Positions 52,535 to 61,894 of a stretch of 64,000 nt of DNA are shown here, piece after piece (position 1 is the first letter of the stretch; each line of letters starts with the position of its first letter). The notes under the pieces were generated by a model that was not told where the DNA came from, did not search any database, and was given only the letters and a program-made list of their open reading frames with translations. This DNA is from Bacillota bacterium. Lineage in GTDB: Bacteria; Bacillota; Bacilli; Desulfuribacillales; Desulfuribacillaceae. Both the position numbers and the translations under genes were made by a program. The stretch is from contig JAEWFW010000038.1 of assembly GCA_023388635.1 (NCBI GenBank), positions 62,001 to 126,000 of the forward strand, given 5' to 3'.

Positions 52535-53809
52535 TTATTGAAGTTTTTGTACGCGTTCAATTTGACTGATAATATCTGTCACACGCACACCGAAATTCTC
52601 ATCGATGACAACAACTTCGCCTTTGGCAATCAATTTATTGTTGACTAATATGTCTACTGGTTCACCAGCGAGTCGATCCAATTCTACAATCGAACCCTGA
52701 CTCAATTCCAAAATATCTTTAATTTGTCTTTTGGTTCTACCTAACTCTACAGTAACTTGGAGAGGTACGTCCAGTAACAAATTAAGGTTTCCTTCTTTCA
52801 TTTGTTTTCCTCCCGTTTGAGCAAAACCTGAAAACTGTGCAGGCTGTACATTCGGTTGCTGCATTCCACCATAATATTCCGGTCTCGGCGGCGGTGGCGC
52901 GTACATTGGCTGCTGATATCCCCCTTGCGGTTGATATGGCTGCTGGTATCCGTAATCAGGCGGATAATTTGGCTGCTGTGCCGGAGGTGCTTGATAACCA
53001 TAATTTGGTGCAACATCCGGTTGGTGATACTCTTGTGCAGCTACCGGCGGAGGAGTTGGCTCAACGGCTGCCGTTGGCTTCACATCGGCTTCCTCAATCT
53101 CAGTACTACTAGTCAAGCGTCTGACCATATCTTTAGCAAAGTGCACGGGCACCAGTTGCATGAGATAGGAGTCAATCAAGTCTCCGACGATTAAGCGAAA
53201 TGATATTTTAATTAGCACTTTCTCGTCAGGCAACATGTGCAAACCTTCTGATTTCTCTACATCAAGAACTTTCGTTTCCGGCGGAGAAATATTGACGAAA
53301 TCATTGAAAATCGTCGACATCGCCGTCGCGGCGGATCCCATCATCTGGTTCATTGCTTCTGAAACGGCGCTGATATGAAATTCTGTCAATTCCTCTTCTT
53401 GATTAGGATGTCCGTCTCCCCCCATCATCAAATCGGCAATGATTCGCGCGTCACTGGATTTGATGACAAGCAAATTGCTTCCTTCGAAACCGCTTGTATA
53501 CCCTACATTGACTGCAACATGCGGCATAGGGAATTCAATATGGACATCGGCAACTTTTATCGTAGAGACTGTAGGTGTCGTAATATCAACCTTTTGTCTC
53601 AGCAGAGTCGATAAAGCGGTAGCTGCACTGCCAAAAGATATATTACCTATTTCACCCAGGGCATCCTGTTCAAATGAAGACAGATAGTCATTGATATCTG
53701 TGGATACATCTTCTGTTTCCCCAGCACTGGAAGTTTCTTGCTCTTCATTATCGTCACCGGCTCTTAAAAGAGCGTTGATTTCTTCTTGCGATAACATATC
53801 CCTACTCAA
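52535..53809 (-). CDS. fliY: flagellar switch protein FliY (FliN with CheC-like domain)
   Basis: C-ring protein and CheY-P phosphatase. An N-terminal CheY-P-binding peptide, MLSQEEINALL, precedes two CheC-type active sites (EIGNISFGSAATAL; SEAMNQMMGSAATAM). A Pro/Tyr/Gln-rich linker of about 95 aa follows, then a C-terminal FliN domain (LLDVPLQVTVELGRTKRQIKD). The linker is rich in GYQ, PPP and QQP runs. Start uncertain: TTG 53809 has GGAG 9 nt upstream; in-frame alternatives are 53818, 53815 and 53797. Confidence 0.93.
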   Translation of the reverse strand: MSRDMLSQEEINALLRAGDDNEEQETSSAGETEDVSTDINDYLSSFEQDALGEIGNISFGSAATALSTLLRQKVDITTPTVSTIKVADVHIEFPMPHVAVNVGYTSGFEGSNLLVIKSSDARIIADLMMGGDGHPNQEEELTEFHISAVSEAMNQMMGSAATAMSTIFNDFVNISPPETKVLDVEKSEGLHMLPDEKVLIKISFRLIVGDLIDSYLMQLVPVHFAKDMVRRLTSSTEIEEADVKPTAAVEPTPPPVAAQEYHQPDVAPNYGYQAPPAQQPNYPPDYGYQQPYQPQGGYQQPMYAPPPPRPEYYGGMQQPNVQPAQFSGFAQTGGKQMKEGNLNLLLDVPLQVTVELGRTKRQIKDILELSQGSIVELDRLAGEPVDILVNNKLIAKGEVVVIDENFGVRVTDIISQIERVQKLQ

Positions 53810-54797
53810 TCTCATCAACTCCTTCTTGTAAAACTTCTGTCACTTGTATGGCAAGCCGTTTCTTGGAGATACCCGGCTGCGCTTTATATTTCAACATGTT
53901 ACCGACACGTATTTTCACAGGTTCGTCACTCGAAGAATCTAGCTGTATGACATCACCCAGTCCTAAATTCAGAAATTCTCCAATCGATATCGTCGAAGAT
54001 CCCAATTCGGCTCTCAATGTTACATATGCTTCTTTCACTCTGTCTTGAATCTGCTGTATCTCAATATCTGAACGCGCCTTAGTTTGTGAAGAAAACCAAT
54101 GGTGCGCTGTTAATTTCGGCATGATCGGTTCCAAAACAACATGCGGCAGGCAAAAATTGATCATTCCCGTCGTTTCGCCGATTTTCGTGCTGAGCGAGAT
54201 GACAGCGACTGTTTCGTTCGGAGACACAATCTGCATAAATTGCGGATTTGTTTCTATAAGATCCAAAACGGGATCGAATTCAACAATCGTTTTCCATGCT
54301 TCAGCGAAATTTTCGAGCGCTTTATGAATAATTCTCTCAATGACGGTCGTTTCAATTTCTGTTAAACTTCGAAATTTCTCAGCACTGACTCCCTGTCCTC
54401 CCATGAGCCGATCCAACATAGAAAACGCGATATTCGGATTGACTTCCATGACAAGTCTTCCTTCGAGCGGATATGCTTCGAATACACTCAAGATCGTCAT
54501 TTTAGGAATGGAGCGAATAAACTCATCATATGGTAACTGGTCGACGGAAGCTACCGTAATCTGTACAAAAGTTCGAAATTGAGCAGAAAAATACGTCGTC
54601 AAAAGCCGCGCAAAATTCTCATGAATACGTGTTAAACTACGTGTCTGATCTTTAGAAAACCTGTATGCCCTTTTAAAATCATACACCTTGACTTTTTTCT
54701 GCACTTCATCCTTACGCATCTCCTCCGCATCTAATTCTCCGGAAGAAATGGCGCTAAGAAGGGCGTCAATTTCACTTTGAGAGAGAACCTCACTCAT
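53802..54797 (-). CDS. fliM: flagellar motor switch protein FliM
   Basis: C-ring switch component that binds CheY-P. 331 aa. N-terminal EVLSQSEIDALLSA, CheC-like middle domain with MGGQG and LTEIETTVIERI, and a C-terminal FliN-like domain (LGLGDVIQLDSSSDEPVKIRVG, first 20 considered). Directly upstream of fliY, overlapping its possible start. Confidence 0.96.
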   Translation of the reverse strand: MSEVLSQSEIDALLSAISSGELDAEEMRKDEVQKKVKVYDFKRAYRFSKDQTRSLTRIHENFARLLTTYFSAQFRTFVQITVASVDQLPYDEFIRSIPKMTILSVFEAYPLEGRLVMEVNPNIAFSMLDRLMGGQGVSAEKFRSLTEIETTVIERIIHKALENFAEAWKTIVEFDPVLDLIETNPQFMQIVSPNETVAVISLSTKIGETTGMINFCLPHVVLEPIMPKLTAHHWFSSQTKARSDIEIQQIQDRVKEAYVTLRAELGSSTISIGEFLNLGLGDVIQLDSSSDEPVKIRVGNMLKYKAQPGISKKRLAIQVTEVLQEGVDEIE

Positions 54798-54848
54798 ATA
54801 AGACCACCCACTTTTCTATTTGCAATCTTGTTGTTACTAACGGAAACA

Positions 54849-55304
54849 TTACTGCGCCATTTTGTCGATGATATAAATATCTACAATCGTACCTTTAGAC
54901 ATAATCTCATTCGCTTTTTGCAAAATTAACAGCTTATATGCTTCCAATCCTTCTGATGTCTCAAAATCTGTTTTCGTTTGTGAATGTAATGTCGTAATAA
55001 TAATGTCTTTCAATTGTATTTCTCTCTGCTGTAGCTCTTCTTTTGCCTTCGCACTATCCATCATAAATGATAAACTCAGGACAATCATTCGACCATCAGC
55101 CAAATTTGTCGTAATTTTCTCTAATGTCAATGAATTTTCTTGTATCTCAGCTCCAGAGAATGTCACCTCGGTAGCCGGTGGTTTGTTTTTTGCTGCCCCG
55201 TCAGCCAATATGTATGTCAACACGACGACAATAGCTAAAAGTGACAAAGCAATCAATGTAATTAAAAGTATATTGACAACTTTATTTTGGAACACAGACC
55301 GCAC
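54849..55304 (-). CDS. fliL: flagellar basal-body-associated protein FliL
   Basis: Stator-associated membrane protein. 151 aa with one N-terminal membrane helix (about 10-32), then an extracytoplasmic domain ending in IVDIYIIDKMAQ. The FliL-typical LEKITTNLADGRMIVLSLSF is present. Between flbD and fliM. Confidence 0.9.
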   Translation of the reverse strand: MRSVFQNKVVNILLITLIALSLLAIVVVLTYILADGAAKNKPPATEVTFSGAEIQENSLTLEKITTNLADGRMIVLSLSFMMDSAKAKEELQQREIQLKDIIITTLHSQTKTDFETSEGLEAYKLLILQKANEIMSKGTIVDIYIIDKMAQ

Positions 55305-55315
55305 CCCCCAGTCTA

Positions 55316-55546
55316 CTACTCTTCATTTTCTTGCAGTTGTGACTGATGTTGAATGACAACCTTCAAGCCGCCAACCGAAGTATAAAATTCTTGCATCCTA
55401 CGCAACATTTGCTCAACTGTTTCCCGAACTACAAGTTTTTTCCCGTTTGTCAATGTGACAACGACATCGGGGGTTGCTTCAAATCCTTCGATATGTACTG
55501 GATTAATATAGAAAGTACTTCCATTCAATCTTGATACTTCAATCAT
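55316..55546 (-). CDS. flbD: flagellar protein FlbD (SwrD)
   Basis: 76 aa of the FlbD family: MIEVSRLNGSTFYINPVHIE, TPDVVVTLTNGKKLVVRET. The B. subtilis homologue SwrD raises flagellar motor power. Between flgE and fliL; a strong hairpin lies directly upstream. Confidence 0.9.
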   Translation of the reverse strand: MIEVSRLNGSTFYINPVHIEGFEATPDVVVTLTNGKKLVVRETVEQMLRRMQEFYTSVGGLKVVIQHQSQLQENEE

Positions 55547-55582
55547 ATGCTGAACCCCACCATTCCAGTAAGAAGCTTATGG

Positions 55583-55620
55583 TTTCTTTGACGGCGATTG
55601 TTGCTTCGCCGTCAAAGAAA
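55583..55620. repeat. 15-bp perfect hairpin between flgE and flbD
   Basis: TTTCTTTGACGGCGA (55583-55597) and its exact complement (55606-55620) with an 8-nt loop. There is no U-tract, so it is not a classical terminator. It may protect the upstream mRNA end or reduce downstream expression within the fla/che operon. Confidence 0.8.
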
Positions 55621-55652
55621 TTCCATTAAATTAACGTTTTTAACTACTTAAA

Positions 55653-56474
55653 TTAACGCTTCAAATTCACTACTTCTTGCAAAATTTCATCGGATGTCGT
55701 GATTATTCTCGAGTTAGCTTGGAACCCTCTCTGAGCGATGATCATCTCTGTGAATTCGCTCGTCAATTCCACGTTAGACATTTCAAGTCGTCCCGCGACA
55801 AGAACTCCTCTACGCTCATCACCAGGAGCACCTATATACCCCAACGGATCAGTATCTCCACCAGCAACCGCGTTCGCGGTAATACGGAAACGTGTACCGC
55901 CGACTTTTTCCAATCCTTCGGGATTTGTGACGGTAATTAAACCAATCGGTCCAACTTGCGCTTCTTCTTGATCTGCGCTAATTGTTGTAATAAATCCATA
56001 GGCACCGATACTGTAAGATTCGATATCTTCACCTATTTCAATCGGTGCTCCACCTGAATCAAGCACGAAATATCCGTCGGAAGTGACGAGGAACCCTTCA
56101 CCATCAAGCTTGAAATTTCCAGCACGGGTCAACAGAATTGGTCCGTCTGCGCCATCCTGTACCGCAAAATATCCGTCCCCTTCAATGTACAAGTCATTTC
56201 CGTAATTTGTACTCATTGGACTTCCTTCTGTGTGAATATTATCGATACTTGATATTGTACTTCCTAATCCCACCTGCTGTGGATTACGACCACCGCGCTC
56301 ACCTTCGATAGGTGCAGTGACACCTGCCACTGTTTGGCTTAATACATCTTGAAACATGACCCTAGCAGCTTTAAAGCCGACTGTGTTGACATTAGCGATG
56401 TTGTTTCCAATAACATCAAGTTTTGTTTGGAAACCACGCATCCCTGCAACACCGGAATACAATGAACGTAACAT
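55653..56474 (-). CDS. flgE: flagellar hook protein FlgE (short, FlgG-like)
   Basis: Builds the hook. 273 aa, the short Firmicutes form, often annotated FlgG. N-terminal rod/hook signature LRSLYSGVAGMRGFQTKLDV then IGNNIANVNTVGFKA, central GDGYFAVQ and C-terminal VELTSEFTEMIIAQRGFQAN. Position after flgD supports hook over distal rod. Followed by the 55583-55620 hairpin. Confidence 0.9.
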   Translation of the reverse strand: MLRSLYSGVAGMRGFQTKLDVIGNNIANVNTVGFKAARVMFQDVLSQTVAGVTAPIEGERGGRNPQQVGLGSTISSIDNIHTEGSPMSTNYGNDLYIEGDGYFAVQDGADGPILLTRAGNFKLDGEGFLVTSDGYFVLDSGGAPIEIGEDIESYSIGAYGFITTISADQEEAQVGPIGLITVTNPEGLEKVGGTRFRITANAVAGGDTDPLGYIGAPGDERRGVLVAGRLEMSNVELTSEFTEMIIAQRGFQANSRIITTSDEILQEVVNLKR

Positions 56475-56552
56475 AATTTTTCCTCCTTGTTGTTAGACTC
56501 GCGTCAATCATTCAGCGAGCATGAGGCTTCCGTAAGGTCCAGCCTCTATCAT

Positions 56553-56939
56553 TTACAATATAACCGCACTGTCGATATTCGTAAAAACATTCTCTTTTGT
56601 AGATTTTTCATCCATTGCTGTGATGACTGTCTTGTTACTGACACTCACTACATAAGCAACCTGATCCATTAAAACCAACGCATCTCTGGCACCTTTCTGC
56701 GCGACATTATCGACCGCATTTTCCAGCTTTTCCATTGCAGCATCTGACAAATGAATTCCACGCTCTTCCATACGTTTTAATGCATGGGCGCTGAATTTTA
56801 TCGGCTGCCGTTGAATCGATTCCAGCGTTTTTTGAAATACGTCTTGAAATTGCCCAACGTGCTGTTTATGCGTTACAGCAGGTTTTCTCGGAGATTGAAT
56901 TGGTTGAATCGGTTGATGGAACCAAACCTTATTATTCAT
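56553..56939 (-). CDS. conserved flagellar operon protein (TIGR02530-like)
   Basis: 128 aa, no membrane segment. Core region FSAHALKRMEERGIHLSDAA, then VDNVAQKGARDALVLMDQVA and SVSNKTVITAMD, typical of the small protein encoded between flgD and flgE in many Firmicutes. Its function is not established; a role in hook assembly control is plausible from position. Confidence 0.85.
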   Translation of the reverse strand: MNNKVWFHQPIQPIQSPRKPAVTHKQHVGQFQDVFQKTLESIQRQPIKFSAHALKRMEERGIHLSDAAMEKLENAVDNVAQKGARDALVLMDQVAYVVSVSNKTVITAMDEKSTKENVFTNIDSAVIL

Positions 56940-56966
56940 CGTGATTCCTCCAACTGCAATAACTCA

Positions 56967-57602
56967 TTAGCCATTTCCTTCATTTTCACTTTCGTCGGAA
57001 GGATTGTCAGTTTCACCCGATACGTCTGGATCTACAGGAGGCTCTGGATCAACGGGTTCTTCCGGATCTACAGGAGACTCTGGATCAACAGGTTCTTCCG
57101 GATCTACAGGAGACTCTGGATCAATAGGTTCTTCGGGATCTACAGGCTTTTCAGGATCAACCGGTTTTTCCGGCTCCACCGGATCGGGCTCTTTTTCAAC
57201 CTCATATACTCGTGCGACATTCGTTAAATATAGTTCCTTGTTGCCGACTTTTAATATGGCTACGCCGTCTTTGATTGAAACCTCAGTGACTATGCCGTTG
57301 ATGGATTCTTTCCCCATCATTCCTTCTACGCCTTTGCCGATCAACTGAAACGCTTGAAACTGTTGCAAGTGGTTATTCTGCTGCTGCAACTGAGCGATGT
57401 TGGACAATTGCTCCAAAGAAGTGAACTGAGCCATTTGAGCGATAAAATCCTTATCTTCCATCGGTGACATCGGATCCTGATTGGCTAATTGTGTTACTAG
57501 TATCTTTAAAAAATCGTCTTTACCTAATTCCTTTTTTACTTCTCTTGACACATTGGTTTGTGGATTTCGCTCCACTGAAATAGGATCATTGATTTCGGGC
57601 AT
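56967..57602 (-). CDS. flgD: hook scaffolding protein FlgD with hexapeptide-repeat tail
   Basis: Caps the growing hook. 211 aa. The N-terminal export/capping region has LGKDDFLKILVTQLANQDPM and the FTSLEQLSNI segment; a short beta domain ends near residue 135. Then come eight tandem hexapeptides, ExPVDP type (residues 145-192, 57027-57170), and an acidic end. The acidic Pro-rich tail is absent from typical FlgD. Confidence 0.93.
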   Translation of the reverse strand: MPEINDPISVERNPQTNVSREVKKELGKDDFLKILVTQLANQDPMSPMEDKDFIAQMAQFTSLEQLSNIAQLQQQNNHLQQFQAFQLIGKGVEGMMGKESINGIVTEVSIKDGVAILKVGNKELYLTNVARVYEVEKEPDPVEPEKPVDPEKPVDPEEPIDPESPVDPEEPVDPESPVDPEEPVDPEPPVDPDVSGETDNPSDESENEGNG

Positions 57603-57612
57603 ATTTTCCCTC

Positions 57613-59091
57613 CTAAACCGTGTAATTCACTGTTGTTGCAAGATCATCTTGGTGAATAAACCGTCTGTCAAGTTGATTCTCATTGACAAAATCCAACGCA
57701 AGCTCCTCTAGCTCTTCTAAAGAAAAGCTTCCCGTATCCTTATGCTTCTTGCTCTGTTGCTGCTCTTGCTGTTCTCTGCGCTGATGCTGCAAATAACCCT
57801 GTGCTCCGGCAGTTGGTTGTGTTAAGTTCGATACGGCTTGACCTTGCTGGACATCAATGCGATCAATTTGAATGCCGGTATGAAGCATTGCTGCACGTAA
57901 ACTGCCAATCGTGCTGTCAAGCAGTTCTTTTGTCGCCAATGAATCAGTGACGATACTTGCGGTAACCTGCCCGTCTTTCGCCACAACAGTCACTTGCAAC
58001 GAACCTAAATTTTCAGGATGCAACATGATTCTCACCGTTTGCTGTCCATTCGGCTTAGTGACAAGTTTTGCCTGATTGACGACCAATGCCTCCATTTGCT
58101 CTTGGAATTTCCCCGCAGTCGTATAAGTCATCTTCATCTCCGTTTGGTTCGTATCTTTGACCGTAGATGCTACATGATCTGCGAATGCGACATGGGTATT
58201 TAATTTCCCCGCGGCTTCCTGAACAGAAGCAGAAGTTTGTGAATCAGCTTGTGCAGCCGTGTGTCCCTGCTCTTGATGTTGCCCCATTGCCGTTCCTGGT
58301 TGTTCGGTATGCCCGACAACTTTAGAGACCGACAACGTCGCGCTTTCTGTTTCCAACGGGCTCTCCGTTGTTGGTGGTGTAACGGCTTGATTTTGGTTCT
58401 GTAATGCAGCGAAATGCACAGTTGTTTCTGTTCGGGCAGACAGACCATTCTGCGCAAACTCTTGTTTTTCTGCCACCGCTAACAGTGTTTTAATGACTTC
58501 TACCAATTGACTCTTATTCATAGTCTTGGTTGCTTCATTGGCTGTGTTTGTTGCAAGCAGTTGTTCATCATTAAGTGTCGGTACATCAGATGCCGTTTTG
58601 TGGAAAATAACTGTTTCACGTCGATATTGATGTGTCAACGAATGATCGTTTGCCACTGGAAGCGACGGTTCTTGGATCGTTTGCTGTGGCTGTGTCTGCT
58701 GATATACAGTGATCAGCTCCGCTACGTATCCTAAAAAGTGCTCCATCGATACAAATTTTTTGCGAATTTCCGACAATTCTTCATCAGTAAACAATTCGTC
58801 AAGCTGTTCGCCACTTTTTTGTTGTGTCATTAACTCTTCGATCAGTACCAATAGTTCTTCTAAATCTTGTGCACTTAGCCCTTGTAACAAAAGCATAATT
58901 TTCCCATTAATGATGCCAGGCAATTTGCTTTCTGCCAGATTCCCATCAATCATTGGTTGTACTTCACCCTGTAATGCTTGTGATAACATTTGCAAGAAAC
59001 CCGTATTCGATTTTCCCGAAACAGTGTTCACAGAGACAGTCGATCCCATAACAGGTGTTGCTGCCATGTTTAATGCGGTTGCGTTCATCAT
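57613..59091 (-). CDS. fliK: flagellar hook-length control protein FliK
   Basis: Exported molecular ruler that triggers the FlhB switch. 492 aa. A long Gln/Thr-rich variable region precedes the conserved C-terminal domain (about residues 330-425), with VRIMLHPENLGSLQVTVVAK and IVTDSLATKELLDSTIGSLR. A Gln-rich segment (QQQSKKHKD) follows. ATG 59091 lies 7 nt after AAAGGAGG; the frame's upstream GTG (59100) overlaps that site. Confidence 0.9.
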   Translation of the reverse strand: MMNATALNMAATPVMGSTVSVNTVSGKSNTGFLQMLSQALQGEVQPMIDGNLAESKLPGIINGKIMLLLQGLSAQDLEELLVLIEELMTQQKSGEQLDELFTDEELSEIRKKFVSMEHFLGYVAELITVYQQTQPQQTIQEPSLPVANDHSLTHQYRRETVIFHKTASDVPTLNDEQLLATNTANEATKTMNKSQLVEVIKTLLAVAEKQEFAQNGLSARTETTVHFAALQNQNQAVTPPTTESPLETESATLSVSKVVGHTEQPGTAMGQHQEQGHTAAQADSQTSASVQEAAGKLNTHVAFADHVASTVKDTNQTEMKMTYTTAGKFQEQMEALVVNQAKLVTKPNGQQTVRIMLHPENLGSLQVTVVAKDGQVTASIVTDSLATKELLDSTIGSLRAAMLHTGIQIDRIDVQQGQAVSNLTQPTAGAQGYLQHQRREQQEQQQSKKHKDTGSFSLEELEELALDFVNENQLDRRFIHQDDLATTVNYTV

Positions 59092-59127
59092 ATTTCTCAC
59101 CTCCTTTCAAATATAAGCTATCTATGG

Positions 59128-60018
59128 TTATTGTAATAACCGCTGAGTAATTTGTGCCGCTTGACTGGAAGGCATTTTCTCCAATAAAGCGGATCGTTTT
59201 TCCGATTGCAAATGCTTCAAAATTTCTGCGGCTTCTGCAACACTCATTTGCGCGATAATTTCCGCCACCCGATCTTCGGACATCTTTCCATACTGCTCAG
59301 CCAAATCTTTCACCCGTTGCTCCTGTTGATTCTTCTGATCCAATTGGCGGTTTAATTGCTCAATTTTTGCAAGTAATACCGCTACTTCCTCTGTTTCAGA
59401 ATCCGGCTTCGCCACTAATAGTGACGTCAGCGTTGCCGCTTTCTCCGGTGTCATCTTCTCAAAAATCTTTGCACGGTCAGCACTACTCATGCCATTGAGA
59501 ATTTGGATTGCTTCCATCTCGGTGAGGTTGGCGATAATCGGTGCCGATTTGCTCGGTGGCATCGCTTTATACATCTTCGATAATTCCGCCATATTCTCTT
59601 GCCAATTTTGCTGCATCGTAGACTTCGTTTCAAGCTGCGTCGTTAATTCTTTGATCTCGGATTCTAAATCAGATATCGTAAGATTTCTTCCTTCTAAGGA
59701 TTTATTCAATTCATCAATCGTTTGTTGCTTATATTCAAGTTCTTCGTTGAGCGAGGCAATTTCACTTTCCAATTGAGAAATTTTTTCTTGCTCGCTTGGA
59801 CCACTCACGCCTTGCTCATCACCTGATTCATCTCCATCAACATATTGATTGACAACCGGCAGAGAGGACACAGAATTTTTCAAGGTTGCCACGACATCAT
59901 AACCCAAAAACGACATAAAAACGCCTGCTAGTATTGCAGTAAACAGCATTGGCAGAATTATAATGTAAAACAACCACTCCAGTTTGCTGTAACTTTTTCC
60001 TGTATTCTCATCTGTCAT
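59128..60018 (-). CDS. MotE/YlxF-like flagellar operon protein
   Basis: 296 aa. One N-terminal membrane helix (about 13-35), then a long coiled coil (about 75-145). The C-terminal half resembles MgtE-N / FliG-N-type helical repeats, with MSSADRAKIFEKMTPEKAA and MSVAEAAEILKHLQSEKRSA. Genes of this type lie between fliJ and fliK in Bacillus (ylxF); MotE of rhizobia, a MotC chaperone, is related. Exact role unknown here. Confidence 0.8.
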   Translation of the reverse strand: MTDENTGKSYSKLEWLFYIIILPMLFTAILAGVFMSFLGYDVVATLKNSVSSLPVVNQYVDGDESGDEQGVSGPSEQEKISQLESEIASLNEELEYKQQTIDELNKSLEGRNLTISDLESEIKELTTQLETKSTMQQNWQENMAELSKMYKAMPPSKSAPIIANLTEMEAIQILNGMSSADRAKIFEKMTPEKAATLTSLLVAKPDSETEEVAVLLAKIEQLNRQLDQKNQQEQRVKDLAEQYGKMSEDRVAEIIAQMSVAEAAEILKHLQSEKRSALLEKMPSSQAAQITQRLLQ

Positions 60019-60108
60019 TTCTCCACCACCTATAGTAAACTGCCAACTGCTTTTGCAACAACGATCTGTGTCGCCCTTCTCTTACTATATAATAAATTCA
60101 GATAATTC

Positions 60109-60549
60109 TCAGTAATTTTTCATAATATATCGCTGTAGACTAATTTCATCTAAGATACCTTGCTCGATTTTCATCTGCTCTGCGACATATTCCTCTTTTA
60201 AGATTTCCGAGAGTTTATCCCACTTTTTTTCCTCTTTGTGTGCCTTTAATAACTCTTGCTGTTTGCTGAGCATGAACTTCTCGAGTTCATTCACTTTTAT
60301 CAATTGCTGCTCTTTCTGTTGTTTAATGCGCAACAGATAATGATAACGAGTATGTAAATCGTGTGTAGTCATAGATTCGCAAGCAGCAATTTCTCGCTGC
60401 ATTTCAAGCTCATCCGCTTTATATTGCTCATACTGCCGTTTAGCCGCTTCATAATCTTTCACAGCTTTACCGTAAGTCGCTTTCGCGGAATCTGCTTCCT
60501 TTTGTCGCAAATCTAGTATTTTCTGATATTGAAATTGGAATTTTCTCAT
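60109..60549 (-). CDS. fliJ: flagellar export chaperone FliJ
   Basis: Soluble export-apparatus stalk. 146 aa, almost wholly coiled coil with the FliJ start KFQFQYQKILDLRQKEADSA. Lies directly after fliI with a 7-bp gap. Confidence 0.9.
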   Translation of the reverse strand: MRKFQFQYQKILDLRQKEADSAKATYGKAVKDYEAAKRQYEQYKADELEMQREIAACESMTTHDLHTRYHYLLRIKQQKEQQLIKVNELEKFMLSKQQELLKAHKEEKKWDKLSEILKEEYVAEQMKIEQGILDEISLQRYIMKNY

Positions 60550-60556
60550 CGTTAGA

Positions 60557-61894
60557 TTACTCCGTTATCAAGTGATTAAGAACTAAAGAGGTATCCTCAA
60601 ATGTAGTTCTCTCATAAACCCCTTGCTGACAAAACGCATTGATTTTATCTATATATTGGATTGCCGTATCTAATTTGCGGTTGCTGCCTTTTTTGTATGC
60701 ACCGATGGAAATCAAGTCTTCCGAATCTCGGTAAACTGCCATCAATTCCCTAACCCGGTTGGAAGATTTCACGTGTTGATCATCGACGACCTCTGTCATC
60801 ACCCTGCTTACACTCTGTAACACGTCGATTGCCGGATAATGGCTTTTATGAGCCAGCTTTCTCGATAATACGATATGCCCGTCGAGAATTCCTCGGACCG
60901 CGTCGGCAATCGGTTCATTCATGTCGTCCGCATCCACTAACACTGTATAGAAGGCGGTGATGCTCCCTTTATCAGACGTACCGGAGCGTTCCAATAATTT
61001 CGGCAGGCTGGCAAATACCGAAGGGGTATATCCCCGCGAGGCAGGTGGTTCGCCGATTGCTAAACCAACTTCCCTCGCCGCCATAGCATAGCGCGTCAGT
61101 GAATCCATCATCAACATCACTTGTTTTCCTTGATCGCGAAAGTATTCTGCAATGGAAGTTGCTAAGAGCGCACCCTTCATCCTTATCAATGCCGACTGGT
61201 CGGAAGTGGCGACGATCAGTACAGATTTTTTCAAACCTTCTTCTCCCAGATCCCGCTCGATAAAATCTCGCACTTCCCTTCCACGCTCACCGATCAATGC
61301 AATGACGTTAATATCTGCCTCGGTATTTCTGGCAATCATACCTAGCAATGTGCTCTTGCCGACACCGCTGCCCGCAAACAAACCGATTCTCTGTCCTTTG
61401 CCAATCGTATTCAAGCCATCAAGCGCCCGGACACCGACAGACATCGGTTCCGTAATACGCGGACGGTGGAGCGGGTTTGGTGGTAAATTATTCGCACTAT
61501 AGCGTTCCATCGTATCCGATATCGGCTTTCCGTCAATCGGCATACCTAAGCCATCTAACACGCGCCCTAAAAGCTCATTGCCGACTCTGACAGTTAGCGG
61601 TTTATTCGTCGGAATGACTTGACTGCCCGGACCAATCGCTCCCAATTCGCCCAAAGGCATTAAAAGCACTTTGTCCTCTTTAAACCCTACGACTTCCGCC
61701 ATAATCTTCTGCTTTTGCGCTTCTGATTCAATCACGCAGATTTCACCTAACGCCACCGCCGGTCCCTTTGCTTCAATCGTCAGACCGATGACTTGTGTAA
61801 CTTTACCATTGATGCGGATCGGGTCAACCTTATCTATGGCATACATCACTTTTCTGTAGAGTTTCTCTTGATCAAGTATCGCCAAGGTCTTCAC
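60557..61894 (-). CDS. fliI: flagellar export ATPase FliI
   Basis: Hexameric ATPase energising flagellar protein export. 445 aa. Walker A GLFAGSGVGKSTLLG, Walker B LMMDSLTRYAMAAREVGLAI-type segment and the GEPPASRGYTPSVF motif. The frame begins at GTG 61894 inside fliH and overlaps it by 23 bp. No strong ribosome site is seen, so TTGs at 61885 or 61873 are alternatives. Confidence 0.96.
   Translation of the reverse strand: MKTLAILDQEKLYRKVMYAIDKVDPIRINGKVTQVIGLTIEAKGPAVALGEICVIESEAQKQKIMAEVVGFKEDKVLLMPLGELGAIGPGSQVIPTNKPLTVRVGNELLGRVLDGLGMPIDGKPISDTMERYSANNLPPNPLHRPRITEPMSVGVRALDGLNTIGKGQRIGLFAGSGVGKSTLLGMIARNTEADINVIALIGERGREVRDFIERDLGEEGLKKSVLIVATSDQSALIRMKGALLATSIAEYFRDQGKQVMLMMDSLTRYAMAAREVGLAIGEPPASRGYTPSVFASLPKLLERSGTSDKGSITAFYTVLVDADDMNEPIADAVRGILDGHIVLSRKLAHKSHYPAIDVLQSVSRVMTEVVDDQHVKSSNRVRELMAVYRDSEDLISIGAYKKGSNRKLDTAIQYIDKINAFCQQGVYERTTFEDTSLVLNHLITE

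Noticed and set aside
57027..57170. Plus-strand Gly/Ser-rich frame (SGSTG repeats)
   Set aside because: It is the antisense of the FlgD hexapeptide repeats. It has no independent ribosome site.
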